Shown here: positions 1 to 8,018 of the stretch, piece after piece
Numbering within the stretch: position 1 is the first letter of the stretch
Layout of the letters: each line of letters starts with the position of its first letter
From: Blautia sp.
Lineage (GTDB): Bacteria; Bacillota; Clostridia; Lachnospirales; Lachnospiraceae
Reading direction: 5' to 3'
DNA: 55,038 nt
Assembly (NCBI GenBank): GCA_023663685.1
Contig: JAMPHB010000001.1
Coordinates: 809,456-864,493, forward strand
The notes under the pieces: model-generated
The model's database searches: none
Told to the model about the DNA's origin: nothing
Seen by the model: only the letters and a program-made list of their open reading frames with translations
Program-made: the position numbers and the translations under genes

Positions 1-314
1 AGCTCTCAAATGTACTCATTTGGCAAAAGGCGAACCGCTACCGTTTTGGTAACACTCATGTATATTCTACCATAGCGACAGTTTTTTACAAGATATGACA
101 TCAAATGCGTAAAGCTATGGCTGGACGCTGAATTGTAACTTATTTTACCACAAACACACTCGCAATTCTATATCTTTTGACAATCCGGCATCCCAGATGA
201 TATAATATATAAAGAACACACATCTTTCCCTGATTTTATATGTATCTTTCTATGAATCCGGGAAATTGGAAAAGGTATGGGAAGTTTGTAAAAATAAGCA
301 GGGAGGATTCGGAA
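1..314. other. Intergenic region upstream of the STAS operon
   Basis: No credible gene is seen here. The left part contains a small inverted repeat (TACCG, four Ts, GGTA near 36-52) and AT-rich sequence. The right part carries the sigma-A promoter listed separately and about 100 nt of untranslated leader before the STAS gene start at 315. An ATG at 240 is in frame with the STAS gene but has no ribosome binding site. Confidence 0.6.
177..206 (+). promoter_or_regulatory. Sigma-A promoter of the STAS/RsbW/hybrid kinase operon
   Basis: A perfect -35 TTGACA (177-182) is followed by an 18-nt spacer and a perfect -10 TATAAT (201-206). The start point is expected near 213. It reads into the STAS gene at 315 and probably through the four signalling genes to 3775. 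Confidence 0.85.
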
Positions 315-617
315 ATGACCATTGAAAAAAAGGAAAACGGAAACGAGATTACGATTTTGCCGGCCGGGCGTCTGGATTCCAACACGGCTCCGCAGCTCGA
401 GCAGGAGATCAACGCAGGCATCGACAGCGCCGAAAAGCTGATTCTGGATTTTGCGGATCTGGAATATCTCTCGTCCGCGGGGCTGCGCGTGCTTTTAGCG
501 GCGCACAAGGCGTTTCTCAAAAAGGGGAACGGCGGGCTGGTAATCTGCAATGTGAACGAGACCATCCACGAGGTTTTTGAGGTGACGGGATTTTTGGATG
601 TTCTCAACATAGAATAA
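315..617 (+). CDS. Anti-sigma factor antagonist, STAS domain (SpoIIAA/RsbV-like)
   Basis: A single STAS domain of 100 residues, the usual length for a RsbV/SpoIIAA partner-switching antagonist. The conserved phosphorylation loop reads DLEYLSSAGLRVL, with Ser54 at the position phosphorylated by the partner kinase in this family. The start at 315 is chosen because GGGAGG lies just upstream; the open frame extends to an ATG at 240 without a ribosome site. It lies 15 nt before the RsbW-like kinase gene, its expected partner, and a PP2C phosphatase converges from the far side of the cluster, so all three parts of a partner switch are present. The sigma factor or other target it controls is not visible here. 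Confidence 0.85.
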   Translation: MTIEKKENGNEITILPAGRLDSNTAPQLEQEINAGIDSAEKLILDFADLEYLSSAGLRVLLAAHKAFLKKGNGGLVICNVNETIHEVFEVTGFLDVLNIE

Positions 618-632
618 ATCTGGAGGCTGCAT

Positions 633-1040
633 ATGAAAGAAATGACAGTTGATGCGACGCTGGAAAGCATTCCGCTCATCACGGATTTTGTGGACGAGCA
701 GCTTGAGCAGCTTGAATGCCCGATGAAAGCGCAGGCGCAGATAGATATCGCAATCGACGAGCTGTTCAGCAATATCGTCCACTATGCGTACCACCCGGGA
801 ACCGGCCCTGCGACGGTGCGCGTGGAGGTGCTCGAAGAACCGCTCTCCGTTGTGATCACATTTATTGATCAGGGAGTTCCCTACGATCCGCTCGCAAAGG
901 AGGATCCGGATGTGACGCTGTCCGCAGAGGAGCGGGAACCCGGCGGACTGGGAATTTATATCGTGAAGAAAAATATGAGCGAAATTACATACGAATACAA
1001 GGACGGCAAAAACATTCTGCGGATTCGCAAGGATCTGTGA
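633..1040 (+). CDS. RsbW/SpoIIAB-like ATP-binding protein (HATPase_c_2)
   Basis: A 135-residue single GHKL ATPase domain, as in anti-sigma serine kinases. The N box is visible as AIDELFSNIVHYAY, the G1 region as DQGVPYDP and the G2 box as GGLGIYIVKKNM. Such proteins bind a sigma factor or another target and phosphorylate the STAS antagonist encoded just before. GGAGG lies 8 nt upstream of the start (TCTGGAGGCTGCAT). The gene is followed after 13 nt by a hybrid histidine kinase, so the switch may feed into, or be read out with, two-component signalling. No sigma factor gene is adjacent, which is why RsbW itself is not named. Confidence 0.8.
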   Translation: MKEMTVDATLESIPLITDFVDEQLEQLECPMKAQAQIDIAIDELFSNIVHYAYHPGTGPATVRVEVLEEPLSVVITFIDQGVPYDPLAKEDPDVTLSAEEREPGGLGIYIVKKNMSEITYEYKDGKNILRIRKDL

Positions 1041-1053
1041 GACGAGGAGAATT

Positions 1054-3312
1054 ATGTCAGAGCAAATCAGAAGTAATGATTTATACCGCGAGATTGTAAC
1101 GAATTCTTTCGAGGGTATTATGGTCATCAGCATGAACGGGAAGATCACGCTGTTAAACCCTGCGGCGGAGCAGATGCTCGGGCTCACGCAGGAGGATATC
1201 GGCAATTCGTTCATCAACGTCTTTTTGATGAAGGAGGGGACGGACGACTTCAACGAGGTCATTCTCGACACGATTTACGAAAAGGAGAAAGTGCGGAACA
1301 AGACGGTCGATTACCTCCTCGCGGACAAGCCCCGGAAGCTGCTTCTCACGACAAGCTATATCCAGAGCGACGGCGAGAAATCCGTCGTCGTGGTGATGGA
1401 CGATGTGACCGCGCTCAACGAGCTGCGCGACGCACGGATCGCACTCGAGCGGATTGAGAAGATAAATAAAGAATACGAAAAGGCGAAGGACGAGGCCATC
1501 CGGGCAAACGAGGCAAAAAGCCTTTTTCTCTCAAACATGTCGCACGAGATTCGGACGCCGATCAACGCGGTGCTCGGCATGAACGAAATGATCTTGCGGG
1601 AGTGTACCGACGAGCAGCTTCTCTCCTACGCGGCGAATATTCAAAGCTCGGGAAAAACGCTCCTTTTTTTGATTAACGATATTCTGGATATGTCGAAGAT
1701 TGAGTCCGGCAAGATGGAGATCGTGCCGGTGGAATACCCGTTTGCAGACCTTTTGCTGGATCTGTGGAACATCATCGCCCTGCGCGCGCAGGACAAAGGC
1801 CTGTCGCTCACCTTTACGCTGGATGAGACGATGCCGCAGAAGCTGTTCGGCGACGATGTGCGCATCAAACAGATTGTGACCAATCTCCTCACGAATGCGG
1901 TCAAGTATACACCGCAGGGAAGCATTGGGCTGCACGCCGCATATGAGCGAACCGGCGGGGAACAGTTGAACCTGATTTTGTCCGTGAAGGACACCGGCAC
2001 AGGCATCCGGAAGGAGGATATGGGGAAGCTTTTCGAGAGCTTCCAGCGGCTTGACGAGGAGAAAAACCGCAACATCGAGGGCACCGGCCTCGGAATGAAC
2101 ATCACAATGTCCCTGTTAAAATTGATGGACGGCGATATGAAGGTCGAGAGCGAGTACGGCAGGGGCTCCACCTTTACCGTTACAATCCCGCAGCGCATCG
2201 TGTGCGCCGATCCTGTCGGAAGCTTCGACGAGATCAAAAGCAGGCAGGAGCAGAACCGGGCGCAGCGACAGCAGGCATTTGAAGCGCCGGAGGCGAGCGT
2301 TCTCGTCGTGGATGACAATGAGATGAACCGGATTGTCTTCCAGTCTCTGCTCAAGCGCACGAAGATGAAAATTACAGCGGCGGACTCCGGCAAAAATGCA
2401 CTCGCTCTCATAGAAAAGGAGCATTTTGACATCATATTTATGGATCACATGATGCCGGATATGGACGGGATCGAGACACTCCATGCGATGAAGGAGCTTG
2501 CAGATTCCCCGAACGGGCAGACGCCGGTCATCGTGCTGACGGCAAACGCGATTTCCGGTGCAAAGGAGATGTATCTGCAGGAGGGCTTTGACGATTTCCT
2601 GACAAAACCGATCGACGGTGACCTGCTGGAGCAGACGGTAGCGGACTATCTCCCCGGGCGGCTGATTTGCCGCAGCACGGCTTCTGTGCGCGGGCACGAA
2701 GAGCCGGCGGTAAAGGAGGACGTTGACCTCAGTGACTACGGCATCTCCGTCGCAAACGGACTGTCACACGCCAAGGGCGACGCGGAAATATACACGGAAC
2801 TCGCGGGCATGTTCGTGCGGGAGCAGGGCAAACAGGAGACGATGCGGCAGTTTATCGCCGAACAGAATTTAAAGGATTATGCGATCTGGGTACACGGACT
2901 CAAGGGCAACGCGCGGACGCTCGGCGCAGATGCGCTCGCCGACCTCGCATACGAGCACGAGATGCAGAGCAAGGCGGGGGATTTATCCTATGTACAGGTA
3001 CACTGGGACAAGCTGCTCGCCGTCTGGAACCGCACACTTGAGGGCTTTCATGCATATCTTGACCGCTGCGGCCGTTGCGATGAAAAGTACGATGCGGCGG
3101 AAAACGGCGCATTGCTGGAGCTGTCGCGCGACGACCTGGAGCGGGCTGCGGCGCTGTTGGACGATTTCGAGACGGAGCAGGCTGCCGGGCTGCTCCGGGA
3201 GTGGATCAAAAGTCCGCTGGAGCCGGACATGCACGCACGCATTAAGGGCGCGCTGATTGCTCTCGAGGACGAGTTTGACGAGGATAAAGCGATCGCCCTG
3301 CTGCGGGAATAG
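1054..3312 (+). CDS. Hybrid sensor histidine kinase: PAS, HisKA, HATPase, receiver, HPt
   Basis: A 752-residue cytoplasmic-looking kinase; no membrane segment is seen. Domains in order: PAS (about 10-125; ITLLNPAAEQMLG), a short coiled coil (about 125-155), HisKA with the phospho-His in NMSHEIRTPINAVLG (His164), HATPase with N box TNLLTNAVKY and G boxes DTGTGI and GTGLGM (about 270-385), receiver with Asp464 in FMDHMMPDMDG and Lys518 in LTKPI, then an HPt domain with His614 in VHGLKGNARTLGA. A complete four-step phosphorelay is thus carried in one chain. The likely terminal acceptor is the lone receiver encoded 55 nt downstream. The start has GAGGAG upstream. The signal sensed by the PAS domain cannot be read from sequence. 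Confidence 0.9.
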   Translation: MSEQIRSNDLYREIVTNSFEGIMVISMNGKITLLNPAAEQMLGLTQEDIGNSFINVFLMKEGTDDFNEVILDTIYEKEKVRNKTVDYLLADKPRKLLLTTSYIQSDGEKSVVVVMDDVTALNELRDARIALERIEKINKEYEKAKDEAIRANEAKSLFLSNMSHEIRTPINAVLGMNEMILRECTDEQLLSYAANIQSSGKTLLFLINDILDMSKIESGKMEIVPVEYPFADLLLDLWNIIALRAQDKGLSLTFTLDETMPQKLFGDDVRIKQIVTNLLTNAVKYTPQGSIGLHAAYERTGGEQLNLILSVKDTGTGIRKEDMGKLFESFQRLDEEKNRNIEGTGLGMNITMSLLKLMDGDMKVESEYGRGSTFTVTIPQRIVCADPVGSFDEIKSRQEQNRAQRQQAFEAPEASVLVVDDNEMNRIVFQSLLKRTKMKITAADSGKNALALIEKEHFDIIFMDHMMPDMDGIETLHAMKELADSPNGQTPVIVLTANAISGAKEMYLQEGFDDFLTKPIDGDLLEQTVADYLPGRLICRSTASVRGHEEPAVKEDVDLSDYGISVANGLSHAKGDAEIYTELAGMFVREQGKQETMRQFIAEQNLKDYAIWVHGLKGNARTLGADALADLAYEHEMQSKAGDLSYVQVHWDKLLAVWNRTLEGFHAYLDRCGRCDEKYDAAENGALLELSRDDLERAAALLDDFETEQAAGLLREWIKSPLEPDMHARIKGALIALEDEFDEDKAIALLRE

Positions 3313-3367
3313 TTTTATGCCCGTTCAGCCATTACATACCTGGCAAATGAAAATGGAGGAAAACGAG

Positions 3368-3775
3368 ATGAGTTTTAAGAAGAAAATTGTAGCGGTAGAC
3401 GACAGCGGCATCATTCTGAAGATGCTGACAAAAGTGCTGGGTGAACAATACGATCTGCACGCATTTTCCGGTGCAAGACGCGCCCTGCAGTTTTTAAAGG
3501 AACGAACGCCCGACCTGATTATTCTGGACATTGACATGCCGGAGATCAACGGCTATGAGATGCTCAAGATGATTAAAGAGCGGGAGCATTTGCAGGATGT
3601 TCCGGTCATCTTCCTCACCTCGAGCAACGACAAGGATCATGTGATCAGGGCCGTTGCGGGAGGCGCAAAGGACTATGTCATTAAGCCGATTGACGAGGAC
3701 ATTCTGCTCGACAAGGTGCGCGCGCAGCTGGAGACCGAAAAGACCGACAGCGCGATCAGCTGGAACGACATCTGA
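3368..3775 (+). CDS. Single-domain response regulator (CheY-like receiver)
   Basis: A 135-residue protein that is one receiver domain with no output domain. The acidic pair is in VAVDDSG (Asp10 region), the phospho-acceptor is Asp54 in IILDIDMPEING, the conserved Thr/Ser is in FLTSS, and Lys106 lies in YVIKPID. An upstream in-frame ATG at 3257 overlaps the kinase gene and lacks a ribosome site; the ATG at 3368 follows ATGGAGGAAAACGAG and is preferred. As the last gene of the operon it is the natural partner of the HPt domain of the preceding kinase. How it acts downstream is unknown; the neighbouring PP2C phosphatase is one possible target. Confidence 0.88.
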   Translation: MSFKKKIVAVDDSGIILKMLTKVLGEQYDLHAFSGARRALQFLKERTPDLIILDIDMPEINGYEMLKMIKEREHLQDVPVIFLTSSNDKDHVIRAVAGGAKDYVIKPIDEDILLDKVRAQLETEKTDSAISWNDI

Positions 3776-3794
3776 GACACAGCAGGGAAACGCT

Positions 3795-5282
3795 TTAATC
3801 CGCGTTTCCCTGATTTATCTGCATCGGCTTTAAATATTCCACGCACAGCATCGTGATATCGTCGAACTGCGGCGCATCGCCGACAAAGCGGTCGATATCT
3901 GCTTTCACGGCAGGAAGCAGCGCAGACGGCGCCTGTCCGCTGTTTTTCACAAGAACATCTGTCAGGCGCTGCATTCCGTAGAGCTCATGCTCGGCATTGG
4001 TCGCTTCCGTCACACCGTCTGTATACTGGAAAATCTTATCTCCGGGCGCAAGCTGTATCTGTCCGCTCTTATACTTCATCCCTTCCATGCCTGCAAGTAC
4101 AAATCCGGCGCGCAGCTTATGCGGCTCGTACACACCGCCCTTCCTCGCGAGAAACGGCATCTCATGCCCCGCATTGACAAAGCGGAATTCCCCCGTCACC
4201 AGATCGAGCACGCCCTCAAATGCCGTGATGAAGAGTCCTTCGTTGTTGGACTGGCAGAGCAGCTCGTTGACCTCCGTGAATACCTCGCCGAGATCCGCGC
4301 CCGGCTTCGTGTGATCCTTGATGAGCGTCTTGCCGATCACCATAAAAAGTGCGGCGGGAACACCTTTTCCCGATACATCGGCAATCACGATGGCAAGATG
4401 CCGCTCGTCCACCATAAAGAAATCGTAGAAATCGCCGCCGACCTCCTTCGCCGGGTTCATGGTCGCGTAAATGTCAAACTCCTGCCGCTCCGGGAAAGCC
4501 GGGAAAATGCGCGGCAGCATGTCCGCCTGAATATGCGTCGCGACGTCCAGCTCCGTCGAGATGCGCTGACGCTCCTCGCTGTCCCTGATCTGCCTTTCCA
4601 AAAGCTTGCGCGTCCGTCCCGCGACAGTTGTACATATGGAGGAGAGCCCGAGCAGAATGAAGGCGCGCGGCAATACGAAGAAAAGCGCGGTCTCGCGTAC
4701 CATCTGCGCCGTGAGATGGCGCGGCGGGCCTGAGTAAAGCGTCGCATTGTAATACGCCTGCTCCTCGAGAACCCCCTGAAATCCAACGGCCGGAGCAAAC
4801 ATGTTCAGATCCGCCTCGCCAAAGAGCATCCCCAGGAATACGGACGCCGAAAAAAACACCCAGGATGCGGCCAGCGAAAGGTGCGTCAGCTTTTTGGAGT
4901 AATAATGACAGCTTATGGTAATCGGCACCGCCCACGCGAGAACGCCGTGCTTCGGCATCGCGCTCGACAGAATGAACATGCCCAGAATGCCGCAGATCAG
5001 AACCACGAATTTGACCCAGCCGGGCTTGCCGCCCACCAGCTTGTATATGAGCGCAGGCAGCAACAGACAGGCGATCATAATCGGCATTCCGACATTCATG
5101 ATGCCCGCCGGAACAATAAAAATTCCCAGAAGGTTAAAAATCCATGACGCCGCGCCAACCGCGGCGCAAACCGCCAGACACTTCACCGCGTAGAGATTCG
5201 CTTCCTCCTCGTTCTCGAGGAGAACGCGAAGCTCCAGCTCGCTGTTGTTATCATTCGCTTTTTTATGCTTTCTCGAATTCAT
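3795..5282 (-). CDS. Membrane-anchored PP2C/SpoIIE-type serine phosphatase
   Basis: About 495 residues. The N-terminal 250 or so residues hold several hydrophobic segments (for example LLGIFIVPAGIMN and FVVLICGILGMFIL), so it is an integral membrane protein. The C-terminal half is a PP2C/SpoIIE phosphatase domain with MNPAKEVGGDFYDFF, IADVSGKGVPAALFM and YTDGVTEATN, which carry the metal-binding aspartates. Such enzymes dephosphorylate STAS antagonists, matching the STAS gene at 315. The start at 5282 is chosen for AGGTG upstream; the frame runs open to 5372. It converges with the receiver gene (19-nt gap) and has its own promoter. SpoIIE proper is longer with ten membrane spans, so this is an RsbU/SpoIIE relative and not clearly the sporulation enzyme. 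Confidence 0.85.
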   Translation of the reverse strand: MNSRKHKKANDNNSELELRVLLENEEEANLYAVKCLAVCAAVGAASWIFNLLGIFIVPAGIMNVGMPIMIACLLLPALIYKLVGGKPGWVKFVVLICGILGMFILSSAMPKHGVLAWAVPITISCHYYSKKLTHLSLAASWVFFSASVFLGMLFGEADLNMFAPAVGFQGVLEEQAYYNATLYSGPPRHLTAQMVRETALFFVLPRAFILLGLSSICTTVAGRTRKLLERQIRDSEERQRISTELDVATHIQADMLPRIFPAFPERQEFDIYATMNPAKEVGGDFYDFFMVDERHLAIVIADVSGKGVPAALFMVIGKTLIKDHTKPGADLGEVFTEVNELLCQSNNEGLFITAFEGVLDLVTGEFRFVNAGHEMPFLARKGGVYEPHKLRAGFVLAGMEGMKYKSGQIQLAPGDKIFQYTDGVTEATNAEHELYGMQRLTDVLVKNSGQAPSALLPAVKADIDRFVGDAPQFDDITMLCVEYLKPMQINQGNAD

Positions 5283-5322
5283 AGGACACCTCGTATTTGC
5301 CGGTAACTTACAATCGCTTTTT

Positions 5323-5351
5323 ATTATAGCAAATGCAGGCGCATATTTCCA
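5323..5351 (-). promoter_or_regulatory. Promoter of the PP2C phosphatase gene
   Basis: On the minus strand, -35 TGGAAA (5351-5346), a 17-nt spacer and -10 TATAAT (5328-5323), with TGC directly before the -10 (extended -10). It is about 40 nt upstream of the chosen start codon. Confidence 0.65.
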
Positions 5352-5540
5352 GTGCTTGTGTCGAAAAAGCAATCCTGATATTTATTGTTCGTTTATCGTA
5401 TCAGTAATCGACATTTTCCTATCGCTTGTCCTTCTCAATCAAAATTGCATGATAGCTTTCCATATTTGCCAGCACCAAAAGCTGTTGAATACTCATTTCC
5501 CATTGCCAGACAATTTTCCAACTCCAGATACTGGAAGCTG

Positions 5541-6221
5541 TCAGCGAATCACTTTATAGCGCAATCTAAGATATGAGTTCTCCAAAACCATACACTCCTG
5601 CAATTCCAACACTCCCAAGTGTAATAATTCGCTGTCTGACAGCAGAGATTTTCCGTCAATCAGGGTGGATGTATCCTTGCCGCCAATTAAAACAGGGGCA
5701 ACGACAATATCGATATAATCAAACAGCTTCTCCCGAAGAAACAACCCGTTTAATGTGCCGCCGGTTTGTATGGTAATCCTTTGACAGCCATATTCCGACT
5801 TGAGTTTTATAAGGACATCCGTCAAAGACAGCTCTCTTTGACAGATAATGTGAAGGTTATTTTCGTTCACCTGAAAAGCTGGATGATCTGTATTGGATGT
5901 GACAAGCACAAATTCTTTTGACAGGGCGCACAGATAGCGAATACCATATTCGGTTAGATGGTTGTTATCAACGATCACAAAAGAAACCTGTGTTTTGTCC
6001 GGCATTTTCTTTGTATTAACGCCCATCTTCGCCTGAACCCTGCCGGAGTTAAGCGACCATAAATCGGTTGTCTGCTCTATCTCATAATACTGGTGCAGTC
6101 CTTCTTGAACACCCGCAATTTTAGGGAAATCCTTGTCCACATCTAAATTGTCTGTTGCGCCTGTGCTGATTTTTCCGTCAACAGACATAAGCATAAATAG
6201 CGTTGTAATTGGCCTTTCCAT
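5541..6221 (-). CDS. RibD C-terminal / dihydrofolate reductase family protein
   Basis: A 226-residue stand-alone RibD_C domain. Visible features are the N-terminal strand and nucleotide loop (TTLFMLMSVDGKISTG), the central FVIVDN strand, and the C-terminal ITIQTGGTLNGLFLREKL and VVAPVLIGGKDTSTLIDG motifs that bind NADPH in RibD and DHFR folds. No deaminase domain is present, so a role in riboflavin synthesis is not implied; many such single-domain proteins are uncharacterised reductases. The start at 6221 has GGAGG upstream, whereas the open frame begins at 6296. Codon use is AT-richer than the flanking signalling genes, in keeping with an accessory patch that extends to about 7190. Confidence 0.8.
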   Translation of the reverse strand: MERPITTLFMLMSVDGKISTGATDNLDVDKDFPKIAGVQEGLHQYYEIEQTTDLWSLNSGRVQAKMGVNTKKMPDKTQVSFVIVDNNHLTEYGIRYLCALSKEFVLVTSNTDHPAFQVNENNLHIICQRELSLTDVLIKLKSEYGCQRITIQTGGTLNGLFLREKLFDYIDIVVAPVLIGGKDTSTLIDGKSLLSDSELLHLGVLELQECMVLENSYLRLRYKVIR

Positions 6222-6284
6222 TCTGATCCTCCAAATCCTGACTGTAATTTGATGATTTTCAAGGGAAACATAATCACATAAAAC

Positions 6285-6290
6285 ATTATA
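6285..6290 (-). promoter_or_regulatory. Candidate extended -10 promoter of the RibD-like gene
   Basis: TATAAT on the minus strand at 6290-6285 is preceded by TGT, giving an extended -10. The -35 region (TTTCCG at 17 nt) is poor. It is about 64 nt upstream of the start codon. Confidence 0.4.
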
Positions 6291-6449
6291 ACACAATATA
6301 AATCAGGCGGAAAGAACGGATTGAAATGCTTTCAGATTGGAAATTTTCTGACTTTTGAATATCCCCTTGATTTTTTCATTGGAGGTGAGTATGATAATAT
6401 TAAATCAGGATTCAGTGAATCAGGATTAGGCATTATCCGGAGGTGCTTT

Positions 6450-6594
6450 ATGTTTATAGGCAGAGAGGCAGAGCTGAAATTCTTACAGGATAAATTATGA
6501 AGAAGAAAAGGGGCAGCTGATTGTCCTTTATGGCAGACGCCGTGTCGCTAAAACGGAAACGCTTCGGGAGTTTTGCAAAGGAAAAAAGGAATGA
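6450..6594 (+). pseudogene. Decayed N-terminal fragment of an AAA ATPase (DUF234/archaeal-type ATPase family)
   Basis: Reading from ATG 6450 gives MFIGREAELKFLQDK, then a stop at 6498-6500. Shifting frame by one base there continues as YEEEKGQLIVLYGRRRVAKT, then ETLREFCKGKKE and a stop at 6592-6594. This is the start of the bacterial/archaeal ATPases that open with GREaEL and carry LYGRRRVGKT as Walker A. Three lesions are visible: one extra base at about 6495, the Walker A glycine changed to alanine (GCT), and loss of everything beyond about 48 codons. It has a good ribosome site (CCGGAGGTGC). Clearly a remnant, not a gene. Confidence 0.75.
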
Positions 6595-6683
6595 TGACGC
6601 TTGATGATATTGCGGAGTGTATTCCGACATTATCACTGGAAGAATTGAAAGAGATTGAATCTGAGGTTATGCAATTGGCATAA
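6591..6683 (+). pseudogene. Small ORF or 3' remnant, 30 codons
   Basis: Beginning one base before the stop of the ATPase remnant, ATG 6591 encodes 30 residues, MMTLDDIAECIPTLSL followed by EELKEIESEVMQLA. It is an amphipathic, acidic helix-rich piece of the kind found at the C-terminus of larger proteins, so it is most likely the surviving tail of a deleted gene. No ribosome site of its own precedes it. Not recognised with certainty. Confidence 0.4.
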
Positions 6684-6718
6684 ATCAACCACATCAATTC
6701 AAAAAGGAGAAAACAGCA

Positions 6719-7192
6719 ATGGCTTATGTTGAAAGCAACTGTCCCAAATGTGGCAAAAAAATCCGCGAAAACTGTAATGCATGGGTGTATGGAAGCCCAA
6801 TCAGAAATTGCCCCGGCTGTAAATGCGAATTTTTAGATAAGCGCTGGCGCGAAGTTGCCATTGACGGCTTCGACCCGCGGGCCAACAACAAAAAACTTTA
6901 CATATTTGGATTCTTTGGATTTTTATTGTTTAGCATTGTGTGTGCGGGAATTCTTTATTATATGTCATCTTTATATGGCCATTATCCGACAAGATTGCTG
7001 GGCTGCGTCATAGTGGGCGCTGTCGGGACAATCGGGTGCGCCGTTGTTTTACTGAGGCAGCTGACAGGCTATGAAGACAGAATCAATCAAAAATATATGG
7101 AAGAGTCACAAAAAAGGCTGCAGAATAAAGATTATGTGGAAAGGCTTGTGTCCTACGGGTATTCTGTGCCGGATGCATATAGAAACAAGTAG
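6719..7192 (+). CDS. Zinc-ribbon protein with two membrane segments, unknown function
   Basis: 157 residues, preceded by AAAAAGGAGAAAACAGCA. The N-terminus has two Cys pairs, CPKCGKK (Cys9/Cys12) and CPGCKCEFLD (about 37-41), the pattern of a zinc ribbon. Two hydrophobic helices follow (about 60-82, FGFFGFLLFSIVCAGILYY, and about 92-114), then a charged coiled tail of about 40 residues that would lie in the cytoplasm. I do not recognise a named family. It stands alone after gene debris and converges with the gene ending at 7208 with only 15 nt between, without an obvious terminator. Confidence 0.75.
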   Translation: MAYVESNCPKCGKKIRENCNAWVYGSPIRNCPGCKCEFLDKRWREVAIDGFDPRANNKKLYIFGFFGFLLFSIVCAGILYYMSSLYGHYPTRLLGCVIVGAVGTIGCAVVLLRQLTGYEDRINQKYMEESQKRLQNKDYVERLVSYGYSVPDAYRNK

Positions 7193-7207
7193 AAAGACAG
7201 CCCTGTT

Positions 7208-7438
7208 CTACTCATCAAATTCCATGGTTACAAAAAAACCTTTTTCTGTCTCCTTCACGTCCACCACGTCTCCCTCCCGGCTTTTCAGGCGCTCGCCCAC
7301 CTCATAGTTGCCGGACATGGCAATGGCATGTTCAAGCGTGTAATAGTAAGAGGTGGGGAGCCTGCTCTCTGTAACAGCAAGATGATCCCCCACCTTTGTC
7401 AGCCCCGGCCGCTCCATCTTAAATTCCATCTGTCTCAT
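7208..7438 (-). CDS. Small conserved-looking protein, unknown function
   Basis: 76 residues, soluble, with a mixed alpha/beta appearance (GLTKVGDHLAVTESRLPTSY, then SREGDVVDVKETEKGFFVTM). The start at 7438 is chosen because GGAGGACGACC lies directly before it inside the end of the preceding HdeD-like gene, giving a 20-nt overlap that suggests translational coupling. It is the last gene of the NUDIX-SseB-HdeD-like operon. I do not recognise the family. A start at 7429 (second Met) is possible. Confidence 0.65.
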   Translation of the reverse strand: MRQMEFKMERPGLTKVGDHLAVTESRLPTSYYYTLEHAIAMSGNYEVGERLKSREGDVVDVKETEKGFFVTMEFDE

Positions 7439-8018
7439 GGTCGTCCTCCACAAACTCCACGTCCACCGTGGCGTTGCGCCTCTCGAAATCCCGCGCCGCA
7501 TGTGTGGCCGACGCTGCAATCCAGATATTTGACAGGCCGCCGAGCACCAGAAGAACACCGACCACAGCCACAGCTTTTTCCATCACGCCAAAGGCATCAA
7601 AGATGCAGACCGCGCCAAAGACAATCTCCAGAACCGACAATGCAAGGTTAAAACCCCAGGAGCCCAGACCATTTTTCTTCGCATCCAGTGTCTCCTTTAA
7701 GCCCCGGACGCCATGAAAGGCCAGCACCACGCCGATGACAATGGGAATCAGGCTGACGATCACCGAGGGCTGGATTAAAAACCAGATTCCCACCGCCAGC
7801 ACCACCACACCCATAAGCACCGACAAGCCGTTGGTCACAATGTTCAGAAAGAAGCTGCTCAGATAGACCGCGCCGACCACGACAAGACCGATTGCCAGCA
7901 CCGTCCCAATCACGTCAATCACACCGTCCTTCCAGACAATGAACACAATTCCCAACAGAATACAAAGGACAGACGAAAACAGAAAATCCGCCCGTATTTT
8001 TCTCAGAAAATCTTTCAT
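7419..8018 (-). CDS. HdeD/DUF308-type membrane protein
   Basis: 199 residues with about six transmembrane helices arranged as three pairs (SVLCILLGIVFIVW; VLAIGLVVVGAVYLSSFFL; VLMGVVVLAVGIWFLI; IPIVIGVVLAFHGV; LEIVFGAVCIFDAF; VAVVGVLLVLGGLSNIWIA). This repeated small-helix layout with many Gly and Val residues is that of the DUF308/HdeD family, linked to acid resistance in enterobacteria but uncharacterised in Firmicutes. A 30-residue acidic tail follows. It overlaps the end of the sseB-like gene by 4 nt (8015-8018), so the two are translated together. Confidence 0.78.
   Translation of the reverse strand: MKDFLRKIRADFLFSSVLCILLGIVFIVWKDGVIDVIGTVLAIGLVVVGAVYLSSFFLNIVTNGLSVLMGVVVLAVGIWFLIQPSVIVSLIPIVIGVVLAFHGVRGLKETLDAKKNGLGSWGFNLALSVLEIVFGAVCIFDAFGVMEKAVAVVGVLLVLGGLSNIWIAASATHAARDFERRNATVDVEFVEDDHETDGI

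Noticed and set aside
240-314. 25-residue N-terminal extension of the STAS protein
   Set aside because: In frame, but the ATG at 240 has no ribosome site while the one at 315 has GGGAGG, and the family starts there.
2879-3256. Plus-strand 125-codon ORF inside the hybrid kinase gene
   Set aside because: Shadow frame: Arg- and Ser-rich without domain features, while the kinase frame continues through HPt motifs.
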